A DNA stretch of 64,000 bases from Phoronis australis (lineage: Eukaryota > Phoronida > Phoronidae), in the NCBI GenBank assembly GCA_002633005.1, contig NMRA01000583.1:62001-126000 (forward strand), read 5' to 3'. The position numbers were made by a program, and so were the translations under genes. Below are positions 52,086 to 64,000 of the stretch, in pieces. Under the pieces are notes generated by a model that saw only the letters and a program-made list of their open reading frames with translations, made no database searches and was not told the origin of the DNA. The first letter of the stretch is position 1; every line of letters starts with the position of its first letter.

Positions 52086-55039
52086 TATATAACACTGAGG
52101 CAAAATACTTGTTTCAGGTACTTTCAACCAAATAGTAGACAGAAATGTGAGGATGTTGACGTCTTTGTTTTGCGATAAGTGAAGCGTTGGAACCCTTTTC
52201 AGCAAGATTCCTTTAGGAGAAGCCCAAATATCCTTCGTAGGGAATTTTCTACTAAGCTCATAGCTGCAATCTGTTTGACACGTTTACTAAGCAGTGACCA
52301 TTTTTAGTGACGCCAACAATTGGTAGCCACCATTTCGAAATCAATAATTTTAGTATTCGTGGTGTTGATTCTCAATTTCCACAATATAACTGTTGTTGTG
52401 TAATCTGTCCTGGTAATGGAATCGCGGTTTGTGCAAGCATTACCGAATCATACGAGAACACTGAGAAATACATCAGTCTTACGGTAACAGGTGCGCTCTC
52501 ATTTTGTCGAGTTTCTTGTTCATGCACGGTCATCTAGTTTATGAAAAAGATAACCGTTGATACCCTTGTCTGACCGTTCCCAAGTGTGGCAAAAACGGGC
52601 GTCACAACTGCTACGTTATAAAATAGCTTGATAACGAGCCAGTCAGCAAAAACACAAACTCGATTATCGAACATAATGCCTTTCAGCGTTAAGTGCGTTG
52701 TTTTTGGGTTAGTACATTCACCAGAACTAAGTGGAATTGGCGGATGAGCGTGTACACTGGTTGCCCTGAAGCAACTTGATCCGCGTAACAACGTATCATA
52801 TCTTTAATTTTAATAAGTTGTTTTAAGGAAAATTGCCCCAGCGCAAGTCTGTGGACGTTAACCTGCAGACTATTGTCCAGTTAGACGTTTTGGCCCCAGG
52901 CACAACTGACACGGAGCAAACTGATCGGTGTCAAGCGTCCGTTTACACACATAACTCACTAACTGTGGCAAGAAGGAAATTGTAGGCTGGAGAGTGGATC
53001 ACACATGCGCAGGTTTGCAAATGGCGTGAGTTGAAGAGACAGAGAACCATTACGTACACAAGCGCAGTAGAGATGATCCTTTCCGCCTTGCCCCAGTTTG
53101 GCGTTTAAACACAATTGACACGGAGCAAGATGTTCTAGCGCAAATCGCTCTACCTCACAAACGGGTGGCAAAAGTTGTCACCGTGGCGGTGTCAATTTAC
53201 TCCCTTTCGTCCTGTTTACACACATATTTTCCGCGCTGGAACAACTCGATCCGTGTCAGCTCAGTGCCTCCGTGTCAACTTTTGTTTGGTAAACGGCGGC
53301 ACTTATGCAGACAAGGCGAAAGTATAACTAGAGGTATGGGCTTACTCTCAGCTGGGCCGGGTTGCGCCACATTTGTCGCATGGTGTAGGGTGCATAGTGA
53401 GGACGCTCCGCTAAACTGGGGCACATACAGCTCTAGAACAAGTCAAAAGATAACTCGTTGAGTCGACGTGACTAAAATCTACAGCTATCATAACACGATG
53501 AGTCGAAATCTGTGCCGATGCATGTACCCGACCAAGTATGCGACCTCTAGCCATATATACCAGTGTTCATAACTATTTGGTCGTAAATATTGGGAAAGCG
53601 CGGGATCATTTGTTCAGAATACCATGATTCTCAGAGCATACGCACGCTCTTTCTGACGCCACAATGTGACCCCTAACGCAGGATTTAACTCATTAAAAAA
53701 TAACGAGGTCCAAATTTGCTGTCAAAACACGTGTTACACGTGATGCATATTTTAAAGTGTTCGTTTTGTGTTAACTTTAAACGCTGCGAGAGAATTCATG
53801 ATTCGAATTAAACTAAATAAATGTCACCGAATAAGAGCATTTCAGTCCTCATGATTGGCATGTGCGAGCCTCTCTCTCGACCAGACACGATAATCAATTG
53901 AAAATATTTTGCTTTGCATTTAAGACTCTATGGCAGGGAATAACATATACATTTATTTCTGTGATAAGTGTGTCGAATATTTATCTAGGAAACCTTGTCC
54001 CTTTCCTGCTCACACAGGGACGAATTTACGCAACAATGGGGGTTACATCATACCGACCCAAGTTGTTTATTCAGGCATTAAAAGGGTCCCTTGAGATCAA
54101 AAGCAGCTGCTTCAAGGGTCGCGCTCGAGAGAGCGAGGTATGCCCGTTATAAACATTGTGAATAGAAGAAGCTATTAATTTCTTTACAGCTACTCTAATT
54201 TGTAGCTGTTTTGGCCGCTGTTGAGAAGTTTAGTATCGGCAAATTAATCCCTCATTCGCCTCGAGTGACTTTAAAATATATCGCCACATAAAAGACAACT
54301 TACTAAAGGTTTTTGAAAATCGATTAATTTAAATGACTCGGCCTTATCAAAACATTGAATAAACACTGGTAGCGGACGTGGCTCTTTCGTTAATGTTTAC
54401 TCTAGGCATATACTAGGCAACAACGTCGGCAAAGGTACGTCACGGCTTTATTTGGCGATGAGAGGCTATTTTGTAACGAACAATTCTTCTATGTAGAGGG
54501 TACAAAACACTCTTTTGTCGGGGAAGGTTAAAATTGTCGCTTATTTCCTCGGGTGAATAGCAAGTGGCTATCGGGACTATCACGATGGGTTAACGTTAAG
54601 GGTAATTATCAAGAATTGCACAGCGTGATTTCGAGCGACGACAAATATTAACTCTTGTAACCGTGTACATAGTAACATCGACGAAGTGTTTTATTATTCA
54701 TGGTTTTACCAGGTCTACTCAGTCAGCCGAGATCAAGGACTACTGTACGTGAGCTGCGTAGCACGAACTACGGTAAATAGTTTCCCATAATCCTAGTTGC
54801 GACTGTGTTTATCAACGAATTCATGCAAACTGAACGGGCATCAACTTTGTCGGACGAGGATTAGTGTTGTAGTTGATAGTTACTACGTTAGTGTCACGAT
54901 TCTTTGGATACATAATCCGAGACCTAGACCTCACGACTCAGTGTGTCAGTCAGGACATTGTGCATTACGTTCAGGAGGGATATGCACTGAGTTACGGAAA
55001 GAACAGGGAATTTTGTCAGTTCAGTCGCATTTGACGAGC

Positions 55040-56425
55040 ATGGATCTGCGAGGTCGTGAGAAAGTTCTGTCGCTTCACGGTGCAATTTTAGGCGGATTCT
55101 TTCAGCAGGTGAGATTTCTCATTGAGCTCGGCACGGATGTTGACTCGCGTGATCAAAAGGGCAGAACATGTCTGATGTTGTGCAGTTTGATCGAGGACGA
55201 AAGTTGGGGTGTAGGGTTGGCGATGATGTTCATTGAAAAAGGAGCCAAAACATATCTGCGAGACAAAGCGGGTATGAATGCATTTCATTACGCGTGCTTA
55301 TATCAGAGGCCCGATGTAATTAACACGCTGTTGTCGGCGGCAGATTTTGACTTGGCCCAGCCGGACAAATTTGGCAACACGGGACTGCATTATCTGGTCT
55401 CAATGAACGATGTAGAATTGACTAAAACAGTCATCAACGCGTTTAACAAATACAGAATAAGCGTCGATAAACCTAACGTGAATGGTATAACGCCATTGAT
55501 TCAAGCCTGGATGTCTGACAGTTTTGAATGTGCCCGACTCTTGATATCTCTTGGCCATGCCGACCAAGACAGGACAGACACGGTTTATGGTAAATCAGCT
55601 CGTGAGTGGGAACTGGAAGCCTTAAGGAGAATCCAGAACATAGAGGAGACACGGGCTAGAGAGGCCCGTCAAACGGTGCATCAGAGATTAGTCAGAATAT
55701 CGTCTGCACCCACGAGGCGGCGCACAAAATCTAACTTAGAAAACAAAATACTACAAGCTAAAATTCCTACAAAGCAAGACTGTCTTATACGAAGTGCAAG
55801 TGTTAGTGACATACGAAACAATCCGCAATATGTATTCAAGGTTTCACCGTCTGATTTTTTTGAAAAACAAAGTATTAGTTTCCACGTGGCGAGATCTAGT
55901 CAGCGACCAAAGTCAAGCGATTATCAACGAATACTTGACCGAAGAAACCAAAACAAAAGCTGGAGGCCCGAATTTAAATTTCTTTTCCACGAATTCGAGT
56001 ATCAATGTTCACCCGCTTACGTAGAAAGTGCTAAACCAGCCCCGCCAGAGATCGCAGTGAGTGACATCACTCCGACACCGTCCGAATATGGCGGTGATAA
56101 TGAACGATCTCTGTCTCGTGTCAAAGAACATCACAAGGAAAAGCCATCTCGAAAAATAAGCTCGTCACGAGAGCCTGGAAAACTGGGAAGGAGTGCCACG
56201 AAAAATGATGTTTTTAAGTCAACGAGAAGGCTCAGTATCTCGCCGTCCGCGACACCGTCCGGTCTAGAACCTGTCGTTAAAGCGGTTGCAAAGAAAAAGT
56301 CTAAAAACAGCACCTCCTCAGAAGGCGGCAGAGACGACGGCTTGGAGGACGATATGATCGAAACAAACGAACCGAAAGGCTTACCACCTCGACCAGTCAG
56401 CCGAGTTGCAATGCATAAAAGCTAG
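55040..56425 (+). CDS. Intronless ankyrin-repeat protein, 461 aa
   Basis: One open frame with no splice signals needed. I chose ATG 55040, which has A at -3 and G at +4 and starts MDLRGREKVLSLHGAIL; the frame is open upstream to 54797 but has no other ATG. Residues about 8-180 form four to five ankyrin repeats: LHGAILGGFFQQVRFLIELG, DQKGRTCLMLCSLIEDE, DKAGMNAFHYACLYQRPDVI, DKFGNTGLHYLVSMNDVELT and NVNGITPLIQAWMSDSFECA. A short helix follows (SAREWELEALRRIQNIEETR). Residues 225-461 are basic and Ser-rich, with RRRTK, KAVAKKKSK and a Pro-rich tail (GLPPRPVSRVAMHKS), and look disordered. No signal peptide or membrane segment is seen. Ankyrin repeats bind protein partners, so a scaffold or adaptor role is likely, but partners cannot be inferred. 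The domain order recalls ANKRD34-like proteins, not closely enough to name it. Confidence 0.82.
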   Translation: MDLRGREKVLSLHGAILGGFFQQVRFLIELGTDVDSRDQKGRTCLMLCSLIEDESWGVGLAMMFIEKGAKTYLRDKAGMNAFHYACLYQRPDVINTLLSAADFDLAQPDKFGNTGLHYLVSMNDVELTKTVINAFNKYRISVDKPNVNGITPLIQAWMSDSFECARLLISLGHADQDRTDTVYGKSAREWELEALRRIQNIEETRAREARQTVHQRLVRISSAPTRRRTKSNLENKILQAKIPTKQDCLIRSASVSDIRNNPQYVFKVSPSDFFEKQSISFHVARSSQRPKSSDYQRILDRRNQNKSWRPEFKFLFHEFEYQCSPAYVESAKPAPPEIAVSDITPTPSEYGGDNERSLSRVKEHHKEKPSRKISSSREPGKLGRSATKNDVFKSTRRLSISPSATPSGLEPVVKAVAKKKSKNSTSSEGGRDDGLEDDMIETNEPKGLPPRPVSRVAMHKS

Positions 56426-59400
56426 CAGACGGCTTGATTTTGAAATAGTGTGGCACATTGGAAGTTAACGACCACGGCAAATTTTCTCATTATAACATTG
56501 ACTGTACGGTTTTAGTGATTGTACGAAATGTCATCATTTTCTAACTTATTCACTGGTTCACAACTTGTTTAATACGTACATAGTCTTTTTGCAAGGTTTT
56601 ACATTGGTCTGATTTCTGCAGTACACATTATACTGCATACGAAGTTTCTACACTAGGAATACATTTTTGTTGCTCTGAGTATTTTACTTGTAGATTTTTT
56701 TTTGGAAAACGACCACATGCAGCCTTCAAATTCATTGCCTGTAAACAGCCGTAACATAATGAACAGAGAACAACGTGGCGAAAGAGACTTTTTTCAGGCC
56801 ATTTTACTACAACTCGTCCAACTCTGATACTTGCTTGATGAAATTCCTTCCTACATACTTGACGTAACAGAATACTACATCAATCTGTAACCGACGCTCA
56901 CCGAACAAAATTCTAGTCTTTGACAAGCACGATGCGATTGCTATGATTCTATGAAATAACCGAGTTAATGTCCCTAGGCGTTAGACTAGCGGTATAACGG
57001 GATTGTTTAATTAAAATTGCGTTCCACACTACAAAATAAGAGTATGCGACGCAACTACATCGAGGTTGAACAAAATGCCCTTCTGGGCACATCTTCATTA
57101 AAACTCACGGCTGGATCATCCGTTTGGCTGCGTTTCGTGATTTCTCGTTTTCCATGAGTTATATTTTTCACAAACCGCGCCGGGACTTTGATTGTCGCCA
57201 AGCATAATGGAATGCCTGACTCTGGGTACACCTCGAACAGTGAGGAAATTTTGGTCATCTTACGACATTAAATTTTAGCCCTTTTCATTATCCACTAGGG
57301 GAAACTTTGAAAACGGAACTCTTCCTTACCGATACACGTCCCGTTCTTATGTATCCAATGAAAACGGCAGTCCTAACGCAACTTTTCGAAAGCATTTTGT
57401 CAATTGGAATGTTTAAACGCCCTCGCCTCTATAATGACGCTTACGATAAAAACGAAACAGTTCAAGAACGTCGACGTCAGGATTTTAAATGAAGGCCCAT
57501 TAAATTGTCTACTAACCGTTTTCAATCGTATGGCGTTTTCACGCTATTGGAAAAACAAAACGAAAAGGCTACCAGCTGACGGAAAACTCCATGACTAAAA
57601 ACAATCTAAAGAAAAAGGTTCGTTTTTAACTGAAAACGCTATAGTACGATCAGAATGTGAAGACAGGCCTGTAGGAAAACAAAAAAATATATATTTTGGT
57701 AACACTTTAGTTCAATAGTATACAGAAGATGACATACATGAACAGCCCATAAATCGACTTGACATTATATCTGAGCAACAGATAAACGTTACGGAATTAA
57801 TGCAAACTATGCCTGGATACATACATGCATAGACAACACGTGTACGCACGCCACATGTATTTACATACTCAGATATATAATCTGATACTATTCATGATAG
57901 TGTGGTATGAATTGCAGTTAAAATGCACTTTGGTATAGAGATAACCTAGTGTGGAAAACGTCGACAACTTGAATAAGAGTAATTGGCGTGCGTCAGTCGA
58001 CAAGTCATGACAACCAAATTTTAGGAAGTTATATTTATCAATCTGCCTTGGAATTCTACAATGCCGTCGACAGCTTCTCGATCGCGCAAATTACTTTTTA
58101 CAGTGGGCTAGAAATAGGCGAAGTCCAGTTTTGACAGATGCACAAAGGGGAGATATATTTGGAAAATTGTGCTTGATTTTATCACATTTTAGCAGCATTT
58201 CTGGTCTTAATCTGTTCAGTCATATTTCCTTTGTACCAGGATATATGACGAGTTAGATGTATGATATTATTCTGTTCCTAAAAGTATTGACGAAAATTAG
58301 ACTTCAATGATGAAATCGAATTTATTTACTATTTAAGTCTGTCGGAAGGGTGTTCGGTGAAATTAGAGTGGATTTACGTATGGTTCGACCATAAGACAGT
58401 GGAACCGAGAAAGATATGGTGGAACGTAGACGTAGTCTTGTACAGTGCCGGTGATAACTGTCGAAAAAATAGTGGATGTATGATTCACTTATAGTTTAGA
58501 ACTTTATATGTGTAAACTACTGAATGAAATTTTTTCCGCAGTGACAGTTCGGTCTAATTGTCTGGAACATTTTATGACATTAGAATGATTATTACAGCCT
58601 GATATTGTAATCTGTCCGATTGCCTGAGGGAGGGGTCCGAATAAACTCTGTTTCACAATAATCTACCACATCAAGTCCCCAGATAGTCTCCCTTGTCGGA
58701 TCGTCCCTATCTTCCTATATCGCCACCTTTTCATCACCGTGCACTCGCCTACTCCCCGTCGTCGGCAATTTCTCTCCAGTCTCATAGACTTGTGTAAGCT
58801 TTTCAGTTTGAGGTACAAACTAATTACTATATAGATTTGCACAGCAGCCTTTTTTAAAGTTGCGCTAAATGTCAATTTTGCGCTTAATTAGTTCAGATAG
58901 GTAACGCGTCTTGTGGACTTTGCTGTTGGGAATCCAATGTTTTGCATTTTGCAAAAGTTCATTGGTAATACAAAAAAAATATGCAATTGTTTATGTAACC
59001 CCAAAAAACCCCCAGAGGGCGTGCCCATCTGCATACTAATTCAGCGGAGTGAATATTGTACTTATACAGACAAATACAAAAACACTTAAAATACTTCATT
59101 AAATAGATTCTGTTGACCCGTAGAGTTCATGTAAGCCAAAATTTCGACTATCATTGCCAAAAATTTGAAGATACCAATTTTCAGTGTGGTATGTTATATA
59201 AAATCGCTTGTTTTAACTGTACGAAAACATTCATTGGAAAAACGGACCACAGTTTTACATACTGAAGAACCTAGTGTTACCGATCATGTGTAAGTTAACA
59301 ACCACGTAACAGCCTGGGATAACATCAACATTAGAGACTCAGAGACTAATGTTAAGAAACGTGCACTAAAAGAAACGATTACCATCAGAAAAACTGCGCC

Positions 59401-60640
59401 CAGTATGAACTGCGACGGTGGAAATTTTACACTGTGTCACTTCTACGATAGACTCCTAGCGATAGATATTGGTACTACACAAACTCGCCAAAGACGATAC
59501 TGCAGAGACCTATCGTCTTTGCATACGGTCTCTTGTCCTCACCGCAACATGACGCGCCATCAGTCGAATTTATTGTAATCAGGCGAAATCAGATTCGGCG
59601 AAACTGTCAAAGTACCTTCAAAATTTTTGGCCGTGATAGTAGAAAATTATTAGTTACTTAAAATACTTGTGTTAACTCATGTACACACACCTGAATCACA
59701 ACTTGCTTCCCAATTCACTGAAACAACGATTTCTTACAAAATTACCTTATGCCATGATTGTTAAAAAATCACCTAAACATTTCAATCAATTTCCTTGGGC
59801 TTTACCTACATACTCAATTAACTTAAAAAACAATGAACCCTTGCAGATTGCTATAAGTTCGTCTTGTCTATGTTTAGCCGTCACATGTGAATGTATGTCA
59901 CAACTTAATAGAAACCACCCAAAACAGTTATGTAACACCAGTGTATAGAGAGAGCAATTAAGTGAAACAGAAATTGTCTTAATTCTGGAATAAGGAGTTG
60001 TTTTTTTAAAACCAGAAAAACAACAAAAAGATATGTTCTCATTTAAAAACATTTACTGCTTTCATATTTTATCACTGGGATCATTTATTGATGTAACATC
60101 CTGTTTAGAGTTAAGTTTCACCGAACTCCTTAAAACCAGTTCCAGTGGGTCTAAGACCACGGTTCAGGCCTTTGTAGCTACTGCAAAAATAAAGAAAATG
60201 GAGTGGGTCGGGTTTGGAGGCAGTTTTGCGGACAAAGTGGTGAGTGGTTGTCACGAATGGTATTCAGTCGTTCCTTACAATATAACATGTTTACATACCA
60301 TTTCTTTCTATCTTGAGGAATAAATGTTCGGTTTAAATTGAAGTGCAATAAATCCAGAGATTGGTGCCACAGTGCTCTGTGAGTATCCTCATGCTTGGAA
60401 ATGGCAGTCTGGCAGGTTCGCTCTGGTGGCTGTGGTCTGGGGAGCAAAGAGAACGACACTCAGACCAACTTTTCTGGTAACCACTTAAAACTGTCTTCAA
60501 TACCTACTACGTAATCCACTGTATCAAAATTGGTCACTGCCAGACAATTTCAGTGGTGGGGAGTATCAGCCAGACGGTTATAAACAAGGTTAAAAAATTG
60601 AGCTAGATCAATCCAAGAGGTAACCGCATGAAACTAGTCG
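56426..60640. other. Intergenic region downstream of the ankyrin gene
   Basis: No gene or clear mobile element was recognised in about 4.2 kb. It has no open frame with family resemblance. A weak polyadenylation-like attaaa occurs near 57010. Confidence 0.5.
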
Positions 60641-60649
60641 CAAAATATT

Positions 60650-61700
60650 CAGCCTTGTAGAAAGTCTCGATCTGTCATAGGTTCTGTCAGGAACAGTTCA
60701 GTTTTTTCAACAAAGCGGGCTTTTCGGTTTTGACGAGCGCTCCATCGCAGTGAGCAAGTGATAATGATTAGGTGTAACTGGATGTGAGTGAGAAGTTTTC
60801 GAAGGTCAAAGTCTGTCCTCTCTGCTGCTACAGCTACGATTATGCGAATGAAAAAATCTCTGAGACTCTCTGCGGTTGTCTTGTTTCTCTGTGGGGCCGA
60901 TGTCTTGGTTTTCTTCTTCACGCTATCAGCAGCGAAATTTTGAACAGCTGTACGTTTCACTGGACACAAAAAACATATTGCTGTCGTTCTCCCATCCATT
61001 TTGGGATTTTTCTCTCGCATCATGGCCTCAGACTAGCGCGTTAATTAGGTAATCTTCCGTTGCTTGGGATGCTGCTTGGCCAGTTGCGATATTTACCAGA
61101 CCAGGTAAACAGATTGCTCAAATTGTTGATTTTCACACTGAGTGATGCCATTTGTTCCTTATCTTTTGTGATTCTTGATGGACTGCACCGACTCTGCATT
61201 CTCCCCGATTTCAAGTCTTCCAAATGTTCTATGTTCAGTTACAGCCATTGCGCTTTATGTCATAGAGAGGGACCATCGACGCATTGTGGAAAGCCAGTAT
61301 CCGCCTCATGCTAGATGCTGCGTCTCGGTGAACGGGCTGTTCCAAAGAGAGGTCAACAGCCGATCTACTGAAGTTATTCCTCGTACGTAGGCCAACGTAG
61401 CACAGAAAACGCCCCGTTTTCCATTTCTTCACGTAATATTGGGTCTGCAAATTTCAACTTTTGGTAAAACAATGTTCCCGATTTGGCGTAGTTTGAGCTG
61501 CCCAGGGCAAAGAATACATGTTGATGCAAGCACTTACGCAAAGTCTGCAGTTTATGAGAAAGATGTAGATTGCTCAAAACTGAGCAGTTTTGCCAAATTT
61601 GCCATTACTGTGTGAAAGAAATCTTCATACTTCTGGAGATGCTGAGTGATCACAGGATCATCAATGTTTGCTTCTAATTATTCTGGATCTGAAGGGACTG
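60650..61700 (-). pseudogene. Decayed copy of a multi-copy invertebrate gene family of unknown function
   Basis: Read on the minus strand from about 61700 down, pieces in shifting frames match, in order, a large repetitive family common in cnidarian, echinoderm, fish and other genomes (recognised from memory, unnamed). Pieces: HLQKYEDFFHTVMANLAK; FFALGSSNYAKSGTLFYQKL and MENGAFSV (family: HYARWG...Y, M...G.F.V); SAVDLSLEQPVHRDAASSM (family: DMALEQ..NRDAA); SPSRITKDKEQMASLSVKI (family: SR...KDE..V..L); SVKKKTKTS; and RIIVAVAAERTDFDLRKLLT (family: R.IV.A..R..++++.LL). At least three frame changes and several stops are needed, so it cannot make a full protein. Confidence 0.5.
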
Positions 61701-61848
61701 CTGTCATCACGGTTTGGAGTCAATGGCTTTACTGAAAATCGAAGGTCCTGCCTCCTCAATTTTTTGCTTATTCAGCGTAAGTGGGCTTATAACTGAATTT
61801 TGTTTCGATTCTTTGTAACTTGTCTGGCGGGTTCACCTCACCGCTGAA

Positions 61849-62190
61849 ATTGTCTGGCGTCTTACTGTTGTGCCATGTGCAGTGATGCTGAACATCGTGC
61901 AATTAGTTTCATACTGGTACCTAGTGGTTTGATCTAGCTCAGCTCAGGTATCTGGGCGTGTCTTGCGGGACTAACCCACCACCAGACTTGTCTGACGGAG
62001 TCTATTCCTCAGTGATACCTGGGCTTACGGTGAACACTTTGCAACTGGTTTTATGCAATTACCTCATGGGGTGACCGAGCTCAATTTTTAACCCTTTTTG
62101 ATAATCGTCTGGCAGAGGCATCCCACAGTACTGAAACTGTCTGGCATCTAACTGTTGTGCAATGGCAGTGATGCCGAACATCGTGGCGAC
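61849..62190. repeat. Two diverged direct repeat blocks, offset about 285 bp
   Basis: ctgaaattgtctggcgtctt...gcagtgatgctgaacatcgtg near 61844-61902 recurs as ctgaaactgtctggcatcta...gcagtgatgccgaacatcgtg at 62131-62183. Confidence 0.6.
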
Positions 62191-62520
62191 TTCGTGGCGA
62201 CTAGAGATTTTTCCAGATCGCCAAAAACAACCCGAGGTCTCAAAGGCGACGACCTGCAGGTCGCCAAATCAAGCGCTGTATTTATTGTGAGGCAACTGTG
62301 GCCCGTTCTCACCATTGGATAAACCGTCACCTTTTTGAAGACTCGATACGTTTTCCGCTTTTCTCGGCTTCAGCAAATCGACTTAATTTGATTTTAGAAA
62401 CACGAAATCTTCACTGAAACTTTCCAATTTTAATATTTATTTGTCAGTCTCAAACACACTGTTGTGACTTTTCGAAAGTCCTAGTTTTATTGAACAGTGC
62501 CACAGACGAATACGACCACT

Positions 62521-63022
62521 TTCTTTTGCAAGAAAATGCCTCACGTTTTGCTAATTTGGTTCCCAACAGCGTTTTTTGAGAGGTATGGGCAAGGTTTCAT
62601 TAAAATCGACTGAAGGGTATTTGTGCTATGACCTTACCTTTGTTAAAATAGAATTTGAATAAAAACTAGTGGCCACGTTATAGTAACAATGACAAGCACG
62701 CATAAAGTATATTTTTATAATTCTTGCCGAGATTGGTACGACACGCGGCTTGACTCAAAACCCTGCTGTCTGATGGTTCGGTAGTTGACCCAATTATGTT
62801 GCACACCCAGTAGAATTAATGTGGAAACATTAAACAAACGTTTTATGTTGTACAAGTTGCATTTCTTGTCCAATTTTTGAAATTCTAAAACCTAATCAAG
62901 TGCGCTTTTGACGAAGTATTCAAAAAATTGCTATTTTTCAAACTTTCAAAACGAAAATTTAAAAATACTTTTGTCACCCCCAATGATGGTCTCACTAATT
63001 AGAGAACGAGAACATCAAAAGC
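62521..63022. repeat. 500-bp direct duplication, first copy
   Basis: Starts ttcttttgcaagaaaatgcc and ends gaacgagaacatcaaaagcc. Matches 63500-64000 with only a few per cent differences and small indels. No coding content was recognised. Confidence 0.95.
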
Positions 63023-63499
63023 CTGATGCGAGTTAATTAACCACAAAAGCATGGTTTCATTAGTCGAAACCGGCAGATTATGTGGTTCGCAAACCGGTCG
63101 AGTTGTCCAATCTCGACCGTTTAGGATGGCAACGTCGGATTCTTTTCATGTCTTATTGTTATTCGTTCAAAAAATAAATGCTGTTTGACACAGCCCATTT
63201 TTTTGTCAAATTGACTATGAATTACCGTTCACCAATAAGGTCTTGCGTAACCGTAAGACTTAACCGTAACAATTTAGGGACAAGTGTGTCTACATCTTTA
63301 GTTTAGTGACAGAAAACTAAACTCGTTTTAAAGGCGAAGACAACCTTTTTCCATGTCATTTTGAGCTAAAATAAGGTTGGTTGGTTATCCTAGACATATT
63401 TTTCACTTAATTACAGCTTTTCGTAATTTTATTAATTATTCGTCCGCTTTTCCGGAAGTGACGTTTTAGGAGGCAAGCGCTTCCCGCCAATTTCTTTTN

Positions 63500-64000
63500 T
63501 TCTTTTGCAAGAAAATGCCTCACGTTTTGCTAATTTGGTTCCCAACAGCGTTTTTTGAGAGGTATGGGCAAGGTTTCATTAAAATCGACTGAAGGGTATT
63601 TGTGCTATGACCTTACCTTTGTTAAAATGAAATTTGAATTAAAACTAGTGGCCACGTTATAGTAACAATGACAAGCACGCATAAAGTATATTTTTATAAC
63701 TCTTGCCAAGATTGGTACGACACGCGGCTTGCCTCAAAACCCTGCTGTCTGATGGTTCGGTAATTGACCCAATTATGTTGTACACCCAGTAGAATTAATG
63801 TGAAAGCAATAAACAAAGGTTTTATGTTGTAAAAGTCGCATTTCTTGTCCAATTTTCGAAATTCTAAAACCTAATCAAGTGTGCTTTTGACGAATTATTC
63901 AAAAATGCTATTTTTCAAACTTTCAAAACGAAAATTTAAAAAATACTTTTGTCACCCCCAATGATGGTCTCATTAATTAGAGAACGAGAACATCAAAAGC
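63500..64000. repeat. 500-bp direct duplication, second copy (starts right after an n)
   Basis: Begins at the base after the n at 63499 and continues to the window edge in register with the first copy, offset 979 bp. The exact start at an unresolved base suggests an assembly join of overlapping or allelic contigs. Confidence 0.92.

Larger units (their letters stand above)
44834..55039. other. Intergenic region between FBXW9 and the ankyrin gene
   Basis: About 10.2 kb with no recognised gene. An AATAAA at about 47216 on the plus strand could serve a long FBXW9 3' UTR, but nothing ties it to the gene. The region carries the repeat copies listed separately (45.1-46.4, 46.6-46.9, 48.2-48.6, 49.0-49.9, 50.4, 51.0-51.6 and 51.9-52.1 kb). 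From 52.1 to 55.0 kb I see only short diverged repeats, such as gacacggagcaa near 52908 and 53119. Confidence 0.6.

Noticed and set aside
54797-55039. N-terminal extension of the ankyrin protein to 542 residues
   Set aside because: The frame there begins at TTG, not ATG. No ATG occurs before 55040 and the extra residues show no domain.
60178-60459. Minus-strand 93-residue frame as the C-terminal end of the decayed gene family
   Set aside because: Only loose similarity (RTCQTAI-type) was seen; not enough to extend the pseudogene call.

Overview
This is nuclear DNA from an intron-rich, transposon-rich animal. The coding parts are split into short exons with GT/AG borders, there are no operons, and the proteins belong to animal families. 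Transportin-1, the F-box/WD protein FBXW9, tRNA-derived SINEs and hAT-type elements together suggest a marine invertebrate. The lineage cannot be fixed from the window. Two single n characters (20525 and 63499) look like assembly joins, and each sits next to repeated sequence.

Layout. (1) 653-31919, minus strand: a transportin-1 gene (TNPO1, importin/karyopherin beta-2). Nineteen of 20 expected coding exons were placed, from the start codon at 31919 to the stop at 653, and all their splice phases agree. One exon (about 45 residues, the fourth) was not found between 20484 and 24585, the interval with the first n. The introns hold a 23-bp minisatellite, SINE remnants, three copies of a hAT-like element with 6-bp target duplications, a local duplication, and a row of five CTCF-like motifs. 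(2) 30.2-36.7 kb: a nest of fold-back (long inverted repeat) elements, a deleted LTR retroelement with a gag fragment, a hAT-like insertion and a second palindromic element. (3) 37728-44833, plus strand: FBXW9 in eight coding exons, complete, with an F-box and about seven WD repeats. (4) 44.8-55.0 kb: intergenic DNA with more fold-back and inverted-repeat elements, including one of about 865 bp. (5) 55040-56425, plus strand: an intronless ankyrin-repeat gene of 461 aa that I cannot assign to a named family. (6) 56.4-64.0 kb: intergenic, with a decayed minus-strand copy of a multi-copy invertebrate gene family and a 500-bp direct duplication that begins just after the second n.

The three genes have no obvious shared pathway. 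TNPO1 imports PY-NLS cargo into the nucleus, FBXW9 is expected to be a substrate receptor of an SCF ubiquitin ligase, and the ankyrin protein is of unknown role. TNPO1 and FBXW9 are divergent, with start codons 5.8 kb apart, and that gap is almost entirely mobile DNA. No bacterial-type systems, CRISPR arrays or functional tRNA/rRNA genes were seen. The most unusual material is the fold-back array between TNPO1 and FBXW9.
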